Counted from the stretch's first letter, positions 44,146-52,417 are shown. The stretch is 64,000 bases of DNA from Acidaminococcus hominis (GCF_900291475.1 NZ_OLMM01000002.1:2899-66898), one strand, 5' to 3'. Program-made: numbers and translations. The notes: generated by a model not told the origin, from the letters alone.

Positions 44146-44195
44146 AAAAAGGCATCAGATCAGCAGAGCTGCTTTACCTCTGCCAATCTGATGCC
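44146..44195 (-). terminator. Terminator of the DtxR gene
   Basis: On the minus strand GGCATCAGATTGGCAGAGG pairs imperfectly with CTCTGCTGATCTGATGCC and ends in TTTTTAC. It lies about 15 bases past the stop at 44210. Confidence 0.85.
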
Positions 44196-44209
44196 CGCAT
44201 TCCTTGTGC

Positions 44210-44587
44210 CTATTTTTTCTGCCTCAGCCGTAAATATTCCTTCTTCAGGGCTGCAAAGGTTTCATCGCTGATATCATGTTCGATTTTACAGGCATCTTCT
44301 TCTGCGTGGTCCTGGGATACCCCCAGGGACACCAGAATGTGGGTCAGGACCTGATGCCTTTCGTAAATTCTCTCGGCAATATCACGTCCAGCTTCCGTCA
44401 AATTGATAAAGCCGGATTCATCCACCGTAACCAGACCTTCTTGACGAAATTTTTTCATAGCAATGCTGATGGTAGGTTTGGAATAGCCCATTTCGTTGGC
44501 CACGTCAATGGAGCGCACCAATCCCAGGCGATTCTTCAGTACAAGGATGGTTTCCAGATACATTTCTGCTGCTTCATGTACTTCCAT
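44210..44587 (-). CDS. DtxR/MntR family metalloregulator
   Basis: A 125-residue metal-dependent repressor. The winged helix is VRSIDVANEMGYSKPTISIA, with the wing around VTVDESGFINLTEAGRDIAE. The dimerisation/metal domain has Glu and His candidates in YERHQVLTHILVSLGV and HAEEDACKIEHDISDE. It ends without the SH3-like domain of full DtxR, like MntR. No transporter lies beside it in this window. A dyad near its start (44619-44636) may be its operator. Confidence 0.88.
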   Translation of the reverse strand: MEVHEAAEMYLETILVLKNRLGLVRSIDVANEMGYSKPTISIAMKKFRQEGLVTVDESGFINLTEAGRDIAERIYERHQVLTHILVSLGVSQDHAEEDACKIEHDISDETFAALKKEYLRLRQKK

Positions 44588-44618
44588 GGTTTCACCTAAT
44601 TTCTTGTCAAGAATTGCA

Positions 44619-44652
44619 CATAGATAATCTTCTATGCATTACCAATATTATA
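44619..44652 (-). promoter_or_regulatory. DtxR promoter and candidate operator
   Basis: A minus-strand TATAAT lies at 44647-44652. Just downstream is the dyad CATAGA (44619-44624) / TCTATG (44631-44636) with a 6-base spacer, 30-50 bases before the start codon. This position suits autorepression. No strong -35 was found. Confidence 0.45.
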
Positions 44653-44717
44653 GCCTATTTATCCACGGGACGCAAACCTGCGTTCATAAACATTCTATAA
44701 ACAATGGAAAATAAAGG

Positions 44718-44773
44718 AAAAAGCAGTGTTTGTTCAGGGATTTATGATCAATCTCATGAATAAACACTGCTTT
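44718..44773 (-). terminator. Terminator of the NlpC/P60 gene
   Basis: On the minus strand AAAGCAGTGTTTATTCA pairs imperfectly with TGAACAAACACTGCTTT, followed by TTCCTTT. It lies about 10 bases past the stop at 44782. Confidence 0.75.
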
Positions 44774-44781
44774 GTGTTCTT

Positions 44782-45504
44782 TTAGAGGACTCGGCAGGCT
44801 CCGATATAGCGGGCACCGAAATACCCGGAAAATACATTGGACACTGTCACGCCCGTACTGCTTCCGGCTTGGAGCATTTGTCCGTTGCCAATATAAATGC
44901 CGCAGTGGGAAGGCCCCGGTTCGTAGGTCTCAAAGAAGACCAGGTCGCCCGGCTGCAGGTTGCTGGCAGAAACTTTCGGATAGCTGTAGTACTGTGCATC
45001 AGCCGTTCTGGGGATATCCACCCCGATTTGGCGGAACACGTACTGGGTGTACCCGGAGCAGTCAAACCCCCAAGGGGTCGTACCACCGAATACATAGGGT
45101 ACGCCAACGTAATCATAGGCGGTGGAAATCAAAGACCGCACCATGCCCGTATTGGCACCATACCCATAACCATAGCCCCGGCTGACACCGTAGTCAGACC
45201 GTCTGGAGGGCATCCGTTTTCCCATCAGCTTGGAGTAGGTGTAATCGCCTACCACCCCGTCAGCTTCCAAACCCATGCTGGCCTGGTATTTTTTAACGGC
45301 GGCTGCCGTATCGGCCCCATACACCCCGTCGGGAATACCATTATAATAGCCCAGGTCGGAAAGCTCGTTCTGAATCTCGGCTACATCAGGTCCTGATGTA
45401 CCCACATTGTAACTGGCAAAAACGCTTTGCGCCGGTAATGCCACGGCCATTGTTGTGGCTGCGAGCATCACTCCCAGCATCATCCTCCTAAAAATGATAA
45501 ACAC
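44782..45504 (-). CDS. NlpC/P60 peptidoglycan endopeptidase with PG-binding domain
   Basis: A 240-residue secreted cell-wall hydrolase. The signal peptide ends at about residue 30 (VFA-SY). It is followed by a PG_binding_1 domain (SGPDVAEIQNELSDLGYYNG, GADTAAAVKKYQ), a Gly/Tyr-rich linker (GYGYGYG), then the NlpC/P60 domain with Cys149 in GFDCSGYTQYVF and His200 in PGPSHCGIYIG. It cleaves peptide stems of peptidoglycan. The start is uncertain: GTG 45504, or ATGs at codons 8-9 right after AGGAGG. A c-di-AMP riboswitch lies immediately upstream. Confidence 0.92.
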   Translation of the reverse strand: MFIIFRRMMLGVMLAATTMAVALPAQSVFASYNVGTSGPDVAEIQNELSDLGYYNGIPDGVYGADTAAAVKKYQASMGLEADGVVGDYTYSKLMGKRMPSRRSDYGVSRGYGYGYGANTGMVRSLISTAYDYVGVPYVFGGTTPWGFDCSGYTQYVFRQIGVDIPRTADAQYYSYPKVSASNLQPGDLVFFETYEPGPSHCGIYIGNGQMLQAGSSTGVTVSNVFSGYFGARYIGACRVL

Positions 45505-45506
45505 AT

Positions 45507-45618
45507 CCTCTCGATTCGCCTACGAGGTTAGCTGCCGGGTGCGGGTCGAGATACCCTATTCCGAAGAAATTAACCCCACTTTGGTTCCCCCGCTCGTATC
45601 ACTACGATTCGGCGTTTT
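45507..45618 (-). promoter_or_regulatory. c-di-AMP riboswitch (ydaO/yuaA class)
   Basis: The minus strand shows the conserved blocks of this class in order: CGCCGAATCG, CGGGGGAACCAAAGTGGGGT, TTTCTTCGGAATAGGGT, CTCGACCCGCACCCGGCAG, then CTAACCTCGTAGGCG and GAGAGGA. The last conserved block runs into the start region of the NlpC/P60 gene, so control could act on translation as well as transcription. This class usually lowers expression of cell-wall hydrolases when c-di-AMP is high. Confidence 0.92.
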
Positions 45619-45672
45619 GTATATTCTGTTGTTTTCACCGAACTCCATTATAGCAATTCTGCCGTGGACTGT

Positions 45673-46614
45673 CTATTCTTTGTCCTTATTTTTCACTAGA
45701 TGTTCACGAACTATATATAGAGGTCTTTGTTTAACTTCATCAAAAATGCGTCCCACGTATTCCCCTACAATGCCGATGCCCAGGAGCTCTGTACCACCTA
45801 AAAAGAACTCTGCAGCGGCCAGTGTGGTCCATCCAGGGACAGCGTCTTGAATAATGTATTTTACGTACAATACGTGTAACAAAAGTAACAGCGAACCCAG
45901 GCCAAAAATCAGTCCCGCATATAGTGCCCACCGTAGAGGGACACGGGAGAAACCAGTGATACCATCTAGGGCAAAGCGGAGCATTTTTCGCAGATTAAAT
46001 TTGGAATGTCCTGCAAACCGGGGCGGTGCCACAAAATCAATGGTGGTGACCTTAAAGCCCAGGTTATTGACCATGCCCCGAATAAAACGGGCCCTCTCCC
46101 GGTAGAGCCGGAAGGCCTGTACGGCCTTTTTGTCCATCAGGCGGAAGTCGGAGCCGCCGGGGGTAATACGGACTTCGGACATGGTATTGATGAGTTTGTA
46201 GTACATCTTAGAGGTAAACCGCTTAAAAAAGCTGGCGTCTTCGGTGGTGAGGCGTACGGTCTGGACAATTTCCCAGCCTTCTTCCCATAGCTTCAGAAGC
46301 TGGGGAATCATTTCCGGCGGGTGCTGCAGATCTCCGTCCATAGAAATCACCGCATCTCCGGAGGCATGGTCCAGGCCGCAGGTAAGAGCCAGCTGGTGGC
46401 CAAAGTTCCGGGCAAACAGGTAGGCTTGGACATGGGAGTCCTTGTCCACCAGTTCCTGGAGCAAAATGGGGCTCCGGTCTGAGGAACCATCGTCAATGAA
46501 CAAAAGCTCGTAGTCATAAGGAAAAGGCGCCATTACTTTCGTAATGCGCCTGTAGAATTCCCCGATATTCTCTTGTTCGTTAAAGACCGGAACTACAAAG
46601 GAAACCTTCTTCAT
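45673..46614 (-). CDS. Family 2 glycosyltransferase (GtrB/DPM1-like)
   Basis: A 313-residue membrane-anchored glycosyltransferase. The GT-A domain has VVPVFNEQENIGEFYRRI, IDDGSSDRS and ISMDGDLQHPPEMIPQLL (the DxD-type motif). Two C-terminal hydrophobic segments follow (RWALYAGLIFGLGSLLLLLH and TLAAAEFFLGGTELLGIGIV). Relatives transfer sugars from nucleotide donors to undecaprenyl phosphate. AAAGGAG precedes the ATG. It stands between the riboswitch gene and trxA; the acceptor is unknown. Confidence 0.9.
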   Translation of the reverse strand: MKKVSFVVPVFNEQENIGEFYRRITKVMAPFPYDYELLFIDDGSSDRSPILLQELVDKDSHVQAYLFARNFGHQLALTCGLDHASGDAVISMDGDLQHPPEMIPQLLKLWEEGWEIVQTVRLTTEDASFFKRFTSKMYYKLINTMSEVRITPGGSDFRLMDKKAVQAFRLYRERARFIRGMVNNLGFKVTTIDFVAPPRFAGHSKFNLRKMLRFALDGITGFSRVPLRWALYAGLIFGLGSLLLLLHVLYVKYIIQDAVPGWTTLAAAEFFLGGTELLGIGIVGEYVGRIFDEVKQRPLYIVREHLVKNKDKE

Positions 46615-46675
46615 TCTTGTCTTTCTCCTTTAGAATACCTTGTGCAGCTGCCGTTGGCAGCCGCGTTATTGCAAA

Positions 46676-46993
46676 TTATAAAGTTCTCAGGGTCTGTTCA
46701 AAGACTTCCTTGGGCTGTACGCCAACAAAGCGCTGCACCGTTTGGCCGCCTTTAAAGACGATGACGGTAGGAATGGCGGAAACGCCAAATTTCTGGGCCA
46801 CTTCCGGCACCTGATCCACGTCCAGTTTGGCAACCTGGACCTCAGGATAGTCGTTGGCCAATTCTTCGATTACAGGAGCCAGCATCCGGCAAGGACCGCA
46901 CCAGGTAGCCCAAAAGTCCACCATCACGGGTTTCTCGCTTTTTTGGATCAGCACATCAAAACCAGCTTTATCACCAATATGCAGTAATTCCAT
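46676..46993 (-). CDS. trxA: Thioredoxin
   Basis: A 105-residue protein-disulfide reductase of standard length. The active site is Cys32-Gly-Pro-Cys35 in VDFWATWCGPCRMLAPVIEE, and the cis-Pro loop is FGVSAIPTVIVFKGG. AAGGAGG precedes the ATG. It starts 23 bases past the 3' end of the RNase P RNA gene on the same strand. Confidence 0.95.
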   Translation of the reverse strand: MELLHIGDKAGFDVLIQKSEKPVMVDFWATWCGPCRMLAPVIEELANDYPEVQVAKLDVDQVPEVAQKFGVSAIPTVIVFKGGQTVQRFVGVQPKEVFEQTLRTL

Positions 46994-47016
46994 GGTTATA
47001 ACCTCCTTAAAATAGG

Positions 47017-47357
47017 ATGTGAGTGCTCACTAAGCCGAGTTCTGTATGTGATAATCATTTATCTAGTCCTGCAGTTGCCTGCAGGCTCAAGCGACACACC
47101 CGGAAGGATCAGCGGGCCGCTTCATCCCTTCCCTATTTGGTCTTGCTCCGAATGGGGTTTACCAAGCCAGCCAATCACTTGACTGCTGGTGCGCTCTTAC
47201 CGCACCGTTTCATCCTTACCGGCAAGCCGGCGGTTTGTTTTCTGTGGCACTTTCCTTAGGGTCGCCCCCACTGGACGTTATCCAGCATTCTGCCCTGCGG
47301 AGCTCGGACTTTCCTCATCAGCTGTTACGCTGCCGCGATTATCTTTCACACTCACAT
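47017..47357 (-). ncRNA. rnpB: RNase P RNA (class A)
   Basis: The catalytic RNA that matures tRNA 5' ends. The minus strand shows conserved blocks: CTGATGAGGAAAGTCCGAGC near the 5' end, GTGCCACAGAAA, GGTGCGGTAAGAGCGCACC, and near the 3' end ACAGAACTCGGCTTA. Helix P1 is formed exactly by ATGTGAGTG and CACTCACAT, which sets the ends at 47357 and 47017. The length of about 341 is normal for bacterial type A. Confidence 0.94.
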
Positions 47358-47388
47358 TAGAACACTGTACCATAGGTACCGATTTCCG

Positions 47389-48312
47389 TCAAGCTTTGTA
47401 CAGATACCGCTGTAACATTTTGTCGAACTCCCAGCTGTCCGGGCGTTCTTTTTGGTGAAATTGATTCATTACAGAATCCACTTCGTCTGCGTAGTGAACA
47501 ATGAAGGCTTCCTTGGTGGCGCAGGGCACCGGGGAACCTTTTTCCTGATCTCCATGGTGGGAAAGCAGAATGTGGAGCAGCTTCTGGCGCAGCTCCGGGC
47601 TGATTTCCGGAATCTTCCGGGCGGCCCGGTCCACGGCCATGGCGCCAATGGAGATGTGCCCCATCAGGCGGCCTTCGGTGGTGTACGGGAAGCCAATTTC
47701 CCCAGAGATTTCCCGGATTTTGCCCACGTCGTGGAGCAGGGCTCCGGCAATAATCAGGTCCATATCCACGTCCCCAATGGTGCTGCCCATGGCGGCAGCC
47801 AGTTTGGTCATGGAAACCGTGTGGTGCAGCAGACCGCCCACATAGGCGTGGTGCAGCCGGGTACCGGCTGGGTTGCGCAGGAAACGGGTCAGGGTATCCC
47901 CGGAAAGAATGGTGTGCACCAGTTTTTCCAGGCCCGGGTGCTGAATCCGTCGCATCCAGGTCTTTAGCTCCAGGGTGAGCTGGTCCAGGTCGATATTCCC
48001 GCTGGGCAGCAGCACGGACAGGTCCATATCGGGGCTCACGGAGGCTGCCTCGTGGACGATGACCTGAAGACCCATCTGGTTGGAATATTTGTTGATATCC
48101 ACCTTCCCTGAGATTTGGCAGGGGGACGGAGCGGTCAGACTCCGCAGCCGGCTGATGGGACCGGCTTCAAAACAGATAAAGGGAACAGAGCCGCTGTTGT
48201 CTTCCAGCACGCCCTTGGCATAGGCCTTGCCATTGGAGGAAGTGCCAATCTTTTGCAGGCGGACCAGACAAGGCTGTTCCATGGCATTTCCCAATTGCAG
48301 ATCCTTAATCAT
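47389..48312 (-). CDS. YhaM-like 3'-5' exoribonuclease (OB-fold plus HD domain)
   Basis: A 307-residue protein. The N-terminal OB-fold (CLVRLQKIGTSSNGKAYAKG, FICFEAGPIS) is joined to an HD domain with HHAYVGGLLHHTVSMTKLAA, AGALLHDVGKIREISG and LLSHHGDQEKG. This arrangement matches YhaM, a metal-dependent 3'-5' exonuclease in Firmicutes. GGGGTG precedes the ATG. It follows the nif3-like gene by 11 bases at the end of a long minus-strand gene run. Confidence 0.88.
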   Translation of the reverse strand: MIKDLQLGNAMEQPCLVRLQKIGTSSNGKAYAKGVLEDNSGSVPFICFEAGPISRLRSLTAPSPCQISGKVDINKYSNQMGLQVIVHEAASVSPDMDLSVLLPSGNIDLDQLTLELKTWMRRIQHPGLEKLVHTILSGDTLTRFLRNPAGTRLHHAYVGGLLHHTVSMTKLAAAMGSTIGDVDMDLIIAGALLHDVGKIREISGEIGFPYTTEGRLMGHISIGAMAVDRAARKIPEISPELRQKLLHILLSHHGDQEKGSPVPCATKEAFIVHYADEVDSVMNQFHQKERPDSWEFDKMLQRYLYKA

Positions 48313-48323
48313 GGGCGCACCCC

Positions 48324-49118
48324 TTACACGTTCTGAAGCAGCCGGTCTTCGTGAGCCCGGATGACTTCAAAATGGCGGTCGTTTTCAGCGCCCCAGGCTT
48401 TCAGCCGTTCTTCCAGGGCATCGATTACGGGCATTTCCGTCAGCTGGTGGGTGCCGTCGACAATGTTCAGGCCCAGGTTTACAGCCTTTTGGGCCACGTG
48501 GTACTTCACATCGCCGGTAACCAGGGTATCAGCGCCGGCTGCCAGGGCATCTTCCATGAAGTCACTGCCGCTGCCGCCTACTACGGCTACCTTGAAGACG
48601 GGTTCGTCCCCACCGGCAAAGGTCAGGTGCTCGGCACCCAGGTTGTCCCGCACCAGGGCGACAAAGTCAGCCAGTTCCATAGGCTGGGGCAGCACGCCGA
48701 TCCGGGCCAGGCCCTGTTCGGGGCAGTCCTTGCGGGGAATTTCCTGGACATCTTCCAGGCCCAGCTTGGCAGCCAGCACGTCGTTAACCCCGCCTTTGGC
48801 TGCATCCAGGTTGGTATGGGCAGCGTATACAGCGATATCGTGTTTAATCAGTTCGTACAGTACTTCCATTTTGGTGTCCGTAACCGCCAAGGTTTTGGGC
48901 AGATGGAAGTAGAAGGGATGGTGGGTGATAATCAGGTCCACTTCTTCTTCAATGGCTTGTTCGGCCACTTCGGGCATCAGGTCCAGGGCAACCAGAATCT
49001 TGTGCACAGGGGCAGGCAGGTGACCCAAGAGCAGGCCAGGGTTATCCCAGCTTTCGGCATAATGGACCGGTGCCAATTCGTTCATGAGAATACAAATGTC
49101 AGTTACCGTTGTTTCCAC
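48324..49118 (-). CDS. Nif3-like dinuclear metal center protein
   Basis: A 264-residue protein of the NIF3/YqfO family. Metal-binding signatures are VDLIITHHPFYFH, AVYAAHTNLDAAKGGVND and, near the end, VDGTHQLTEMPVIDALEERL. GGSGSDFMEDALAAGADTLV is also typical. The biochemical role of the family is debated (GTP cyclohydrolase I type 2-like). Start is GTG 49118 after GGAGGAG; it overlaps the end of trmK by 20 bases, a pairing common in Firmicutes. An open frame continues to 49208 as an artefact. Confidence 0.9.
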   Translation of the reverse strand: METTVTDICILMNELAPVHYAESWDNPGLLLGHLPAPVHKILVALDLMPEVAEQAIEEEVDLIITHHPFYFHLPKTLAVTDTKMEVLYELIKHDIAVYAAHTNLDAAKGGVNDVLAAKLGLEDVQEIPRKDCPEQGLARIGVLPQPMELADFVALVRDNLGAEHLTFAGGDEPVFKVAVVGGSGSDFMEDALAAGADTLVTGDVKYHVAQKAVNLGLNIVDGTHQLTEMPVIDALEERLKAWGAENDRHFEVIRAHEDRLLQNV

Positions 49119-49803
49119 GTAAAATCTCCTCCAATTGTTTTGCTGTTTCTTGATATTCCCGGTATTGGGGCGTATGGATGGCCCGAGGGCTTTTTTCCAT
49201 GCTGGCAAGCAGCTTGAGATACTTGTCCTGCAGCTGGGTCACAAAGGGCTCCAGCAGGGGATGGTGCTGGTCAACCAGGTCCTGACCCACCAGATAGCAG
49301 GTGCCGGGATACTTCCAGCCGGGCTGGGGTTTCAGTACCAGAATCTCGTACAGACGCTCCCCTTCCTGGGCCAGGTCTTCGTGCGCTATGGCCCAGCCAT
49401 GCTGCTCGCACCAGTGCCGCAAAAGGGCGCTGTCGCTCATGGGCTGGAGTACCAGAGCCTGGCAGCTGGGATGCTGCCACACCTGGGGGGACTCGTCCAA
49501 AATCTGGACCATGGTCCCCGCCCCCATGCCGCAGATGGCAAACACCTGGCACTCCCCAGGCTGCACCACAGTGAGGCCGGAGCCCAGGCGAACGTCAAGC
49601 TTGCCAGTGAAGCCAAAGCTATGGACGGTTTTCCGGGCAGCCTCGCAGGGCCCGGGCACCACGTCCCCGGCCACGGCTTTTTCAATTTTGCACTGCTGGA
49701 GCAGAAGCACCGGCAGGTAGGCATGATCCGTACCAATGTCGGCAAAGCTGCTGCAGGGCGGGATATTGCGGGCGACTGTTTCCAGCCGTGCACCAAAATG
49801 CAT
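49099..49803 (-). CDS. trmK: tRNA (adenine22-N1)-methyltransferase
   Basis: A 234-residue SAM-dependent methyltransferase modifying A22 of tRNAs. The SAM site is SSFADIGTDHAYLPVLLLQQ, and the catalytic region is VFAICGMGAGTMVQILDES, then LVLQPMSDSALLRHW. The C-terminal helices contain the basic segment HTPQYREYQETAKQLEEILR. AAAAGGAG precedes the ATG. It is coupled to the nif3-like gene downstream by overlap. Confidence 0.92.
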   Translation of the reverse strand: MHFGARLETVARNIPPCSSFADIGTDHAYLPVLLLQQCKIEKAVAGDVVPGPCEAARKTVHSFGFTGKLDVRLGSGLTVVQPGECQVFAICGMGAGTMVQILDESPQVWQHPSCQALVLQPMSDSALLRHWCEQHGWAIAHEDLAQEGERLYEILVLKPQPGWKYPGTCYLVGQDLVDQHHPLLEPFVTQLQDKYLKLLASMEKSPRAIHTPQYREYQETAKQLEEILRGNNGN

Positions 49804-49822
49804 AGGGTTCTCCTTTTCCTGG

Positions 49823-50551
49823 CTAGGCCAGGGGTATCTCTTCCAGGTATTTCCGGGTATCGTCCAGGCTGGTTACGTCCCGCCAGCCAAAGACCCGGAG
49901 TTTCTTGCACAGGGAAAAAGCTTTGGGGTGGCTTTTAATCAGGGCTTTGGCACCCCGCACCATTTCCCGGCCGGTAGGACTGGCCGTATAGCCCTTGAGG
50001 GCTTCATCTAGCAAATGGTTGTCCGGCCAATGTTCTCTCAGGCAGCTGTGGACGAACAGAATCAGGTCCAGCACCCGGGGGTCTGCTTCGATGAAGCGCT
50101 TTTCATTTTCCCAATCCAGAAAGGTAATGGTATCCGTTTCTTTATTGTAGGCAATGTCCCGGAGTGCCGGCCGGCCGTGGTGCAGCCCCACTTCGTGGAG
50201 TTTTGCCAGGGAAATGCCGGCCAGTTTGTAGGCCCGGTCCCGGCAGTCCTGCCAGGGGGCTTCCTTGGCCACGCCCTGCATGGTCTTGCCCACTGCCTTC
50301 ATGACGAAATAGTCGTCCTGCAGCAGGGCAATTTCCGGTGCCAGGGGAAAATACTGGTTCACCGTCATAATTTTATAAACCTCGCACCAGAAGGCGCCTT
50401 CCACACTTTGTTTGGCAAAGGCATTCCGGTGGTTGGAAATTTTTTGTTTGATAAAGTAGTCCTGTCCTTCATAAGAAAAGGACAGCACCCGTTTATCCTT
50501 GTGGGCGGCAATGGCCTGGTCCACGGCTTTCTTGAAATCCAGATTGATCAT
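49823..50551 (-). CDS. Kinase-fold protein (LPS core kinase-like)
   Basis: A 242-residue protein with a protein-kinase-like fold resembling lipopolysaccharide kinases (RfaP/InaA type). A candidate ATP-Lys lies in GQDYFIKQKIS, the catalytic loop is LHEVGLHHGRPALRDIAYN, and the metal-binding Asp is in TFLDWENEKRF. I chose ATG 50551, 12 bases after the ptsI stop. A membrane sugar phosphate substrate would suit a diderm cell, but the location between ptsI and trmK gives no direct clue. Confidence 0.72.
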   Translation of the reverse strand: MINLDFKKAVDQAIAAHKDKRVLSFSYEGQDYFIKQKISNHRNAFAKQSVEGAFWCEVYKIMTVNQYFPLAPEIALLQDDYFVMKAVGKTMQGVAKEAPWQDCRDRAYKLAGISLAKLHEVGLHHGRPALRDIAYNKETDTITFLDWENEKRFIEADPRVLDLILFVHSCLREHWPDNHLLDEALKGYTASPTGREMVRGAKALIKSHPKAFSLCKKLRVFGWRDVTSLDDTRKYLEEIPLA

Positions 50552-50562
50552 GCCGCGCCTCA

Positions 50563-52146
50563 CTACTCAACGGTCAGGGAGCAGATCAGTTTCCGGGCAG
50601 GAAGAATCCGGCCAGGAGCCATGCTCAGCTCGTCCACACCCATGGTGATAAACAGCGGAATCAGGTCGGGGTTGGCTGCGGCTTCCCCGCAGATGCCCAC
50701 CCAGATGCCGGCTTTGTGACCGTTGTAGATGGTGGCCTGGATCAGCTTTAAAACGGCTTTATGGGCCGGATTGGCCAAGTCTTCCAGGGCCGCGTTCTGC
50801 CGGTCCACCGCCAGGGTGTACTGCACCAGGTCGTTGGTGCCAATGCTGAAGAAATCCACCAGGGGCGCCAGGTCTTCACTGATCAGGGCTGCAGCAGGGG
50901 GCCCAATCATGACGCCCACTTCCAGGTCAGGGTTAAAAGGAATCCCTTCCTGGGCCAGTTTGATTTTCGTTGCTTCCAGCAGTTCCTTAGAGGCCTGGAC
51001 TTCGTCCACGGAGGTAATCATGGGGAACATGACAGCTACCTGGCCGTAGGCAGACGCCCGGAGAATGGCCCGCAGCTGGGTGTAGAAAATATCCGGCCGT
51101 TTCAGGCAAATCCGGATGGCCCGGAAGCCCAGGGCAGGGTTGGCTTCTTCCGGCAGGTCAAAATAGCCCGCCTTCTTGTCAGCGCCGATATCCAGGGTAC
51201 GGATAATCAGCCGGCGGCCTTCCATGGCCACCGCCGCATCCCGGTAGGCAGTGAACAGTTCTTCCTCCGTGGGGAAGGTATCCCGGCCCAGGTACAGGAA
51301 TTCGCTGCGGAACAGGCCAACGCCTTCGGCATCGTTTTCCCGGACCAGGGGCATATCTTCCGGTCCCCCTACGTTGGCGTACAGGGCGATGCCCTTGCCG
51401 CTGGCGGTCATGGTGGGCCGGCCCCGGAACTGATCCAGCTCGTGGGCCTTGCCGGAAAGGATTTCCGCCTTTTCCTTAAAGGTTTTCAGAATGCCTTCGT
51501 CAGGCTCCAGGAACAGGGCGCCACTGCCCCCGTCCATGGCGGCCAAAATTCCATTCTGCTCCTCCGTCAGGTTCTGCCCGGTGTGGGCAATGGCCGGAAT
51601 CTTCATAGTCCGAGCCAAAATGGAGGTATGGGAATTGCTGCTGCCTTCGCTGGGGGTCAGGTCATCGGCGTAGATGATGGACGGCCGGGTCAGCAGGCTG
51701 GTCCAATCCTTGCCACTGGTCAGCAGTTCGTCCAGTTGGCCGCCGATATCCCGCACGTCCGCAGCCCGTCCCTGCATATATTCGTCGTCCATGGATTCCA
51801 GCATGGCCGCAAATTGGGCCGTGGCTTCCCGGGCGGCTGCTTCGGCAGTCAGATGGTCCTGGACCATCAGGGCTTCGCAGGCATCGTTCAGGTCCGGATC
51901 CTGGAGCATCAGTTGGTGCACTTCAAAAATGGCGGCTTCTTCTTCCCCGGCTTCCGCCTGGGCTTTCACCCGCAGCTTTTCCAGATTGGTCAGAACCTGC
52001 TGCCGGGCGGCCTGAAACCGGGCCACTTCCTGCTCCGGCGCCAGGGTGCTGATAGGAGAAGCGGAGCTTTGGGCCTTGGCGGGTTTTACCAGCAGAGGAC
52101 CTACGGCAATACCTTCCGAAGCGCCTTTTCCCTCGATTAAGAACAT
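50563..52146 (-). CDS. ptsI: PTS Enzyme I
   Basis: A 527-residue PEP-protein phosphotransferase that starts the sugar PTS by phosphorylating HPr. The active-site His is His173 in GSSNSHTSILARTMKIPA. The PEP-binding domain has DIGADKKAGYF, NPALGFRAIRICL and SIGTNDLVQYTLAVDR, with Cys in GICGEAA. About 17 residues normally found between DDLTPS and GGRTSH are absent, and GGRT reads GSSN. The protein is about 40 residues shorter than usual. Start is ATG 52146 after GGGGG. It follows ptsH with a small overlap. Confidence 0.92.
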   Translation of the reverse strand: MFLIEGKGASEGIAVGPLLVKPAKAQSSASPISTLAPEQEVARFQAARQQVLTNLEKLRVKAQAEAGEEEAAIFEVHQLMLQDPDLNDACEALMVQDHLTAEAAAREATAQFAAMLESMDDEYMQGRAADVRDIGGQLDELLTSGKDWTSLLTRPSIIYADDLTPSEGSSNSHTSILARTMKIPAIAHTGQNLTEEQNGILAAMDGGSGALFLEPDEGILKTFKEKAEILSGKAHELDQFRGRPTMTASGKGIALYANVGGPEDMPLVRENDAEGVGLFRSEFLYLGRDTFPTEEELFTAYRDAAVAMEGRRLIIRTLDIGADKKAGYFDLPEEANPALGFRAIRICLKRPDIFYTQLRAILRASAYGQVAVMFPMITSVDEVQASKELLEATKIKLAQEGIPFNPDLEVGVMIGPPAAALISEDLAPLVDFFSIGTNDLVQYTLAVDRQNAALEDLANPAHKAVLKLIQATIYNGHKAGIWVGICGEAAANPDLIPLFITMGVDELSMAPGRILPARKLICSLTVE

Positions 52147-52159
52147 GGGCTGCACCCCC

Positions 52160-52417
52160 TTAGAGATTGGCACGAATGCAGGTTTCCAGTGCGTGGGCGG
52201 CTTCCTTTTCGTCCGGACCTTCCACAGCGATGGTCACTTCCATGCCGGCTTTGATGCCAAGGCCCATAACGGCGAAAATCCGTTTCAGGTCACCGGTTTT
52301 GCCGTTGCCGGTCATGGTGCTCTTAGACTGGAATTTAGCAGCTTCCTTCACAAGAAGACCTGCCGGTCTTGCATGAATCCCCTGAGGATCTTGAATCGTA
52401 TACGTAAATTGAACCAT
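52160..52417 (-). CDS. ptsH: HPr phosphocarrier lacking regulatory Ser46
   Basis: An 85-residue PTS carrier. His15 in GIHARPAG receives phosphate from Enzyme I. In Firmicute HPr, residue 46 is a Ser phosphorylated by HPr kinase; here the segment reads DLKRIFAVMGLGI, with Arg46. The CcpA/HPr-Ser-P route therefore cannot act through this protein. AAGGAGTGGAG precedes ATG 52417. It lies between fruA and ptsI and presumably serves the fructose system. Confidence 0.93.
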   Translation of the reverse strand: MVQFTYTIQDPQGIHARPAGLLVKEAAKFQSKSTMTGNGKTGDLKRIFAVMGLGIKAGMEVTIAVEGPDEKEAAHALETCIRANL

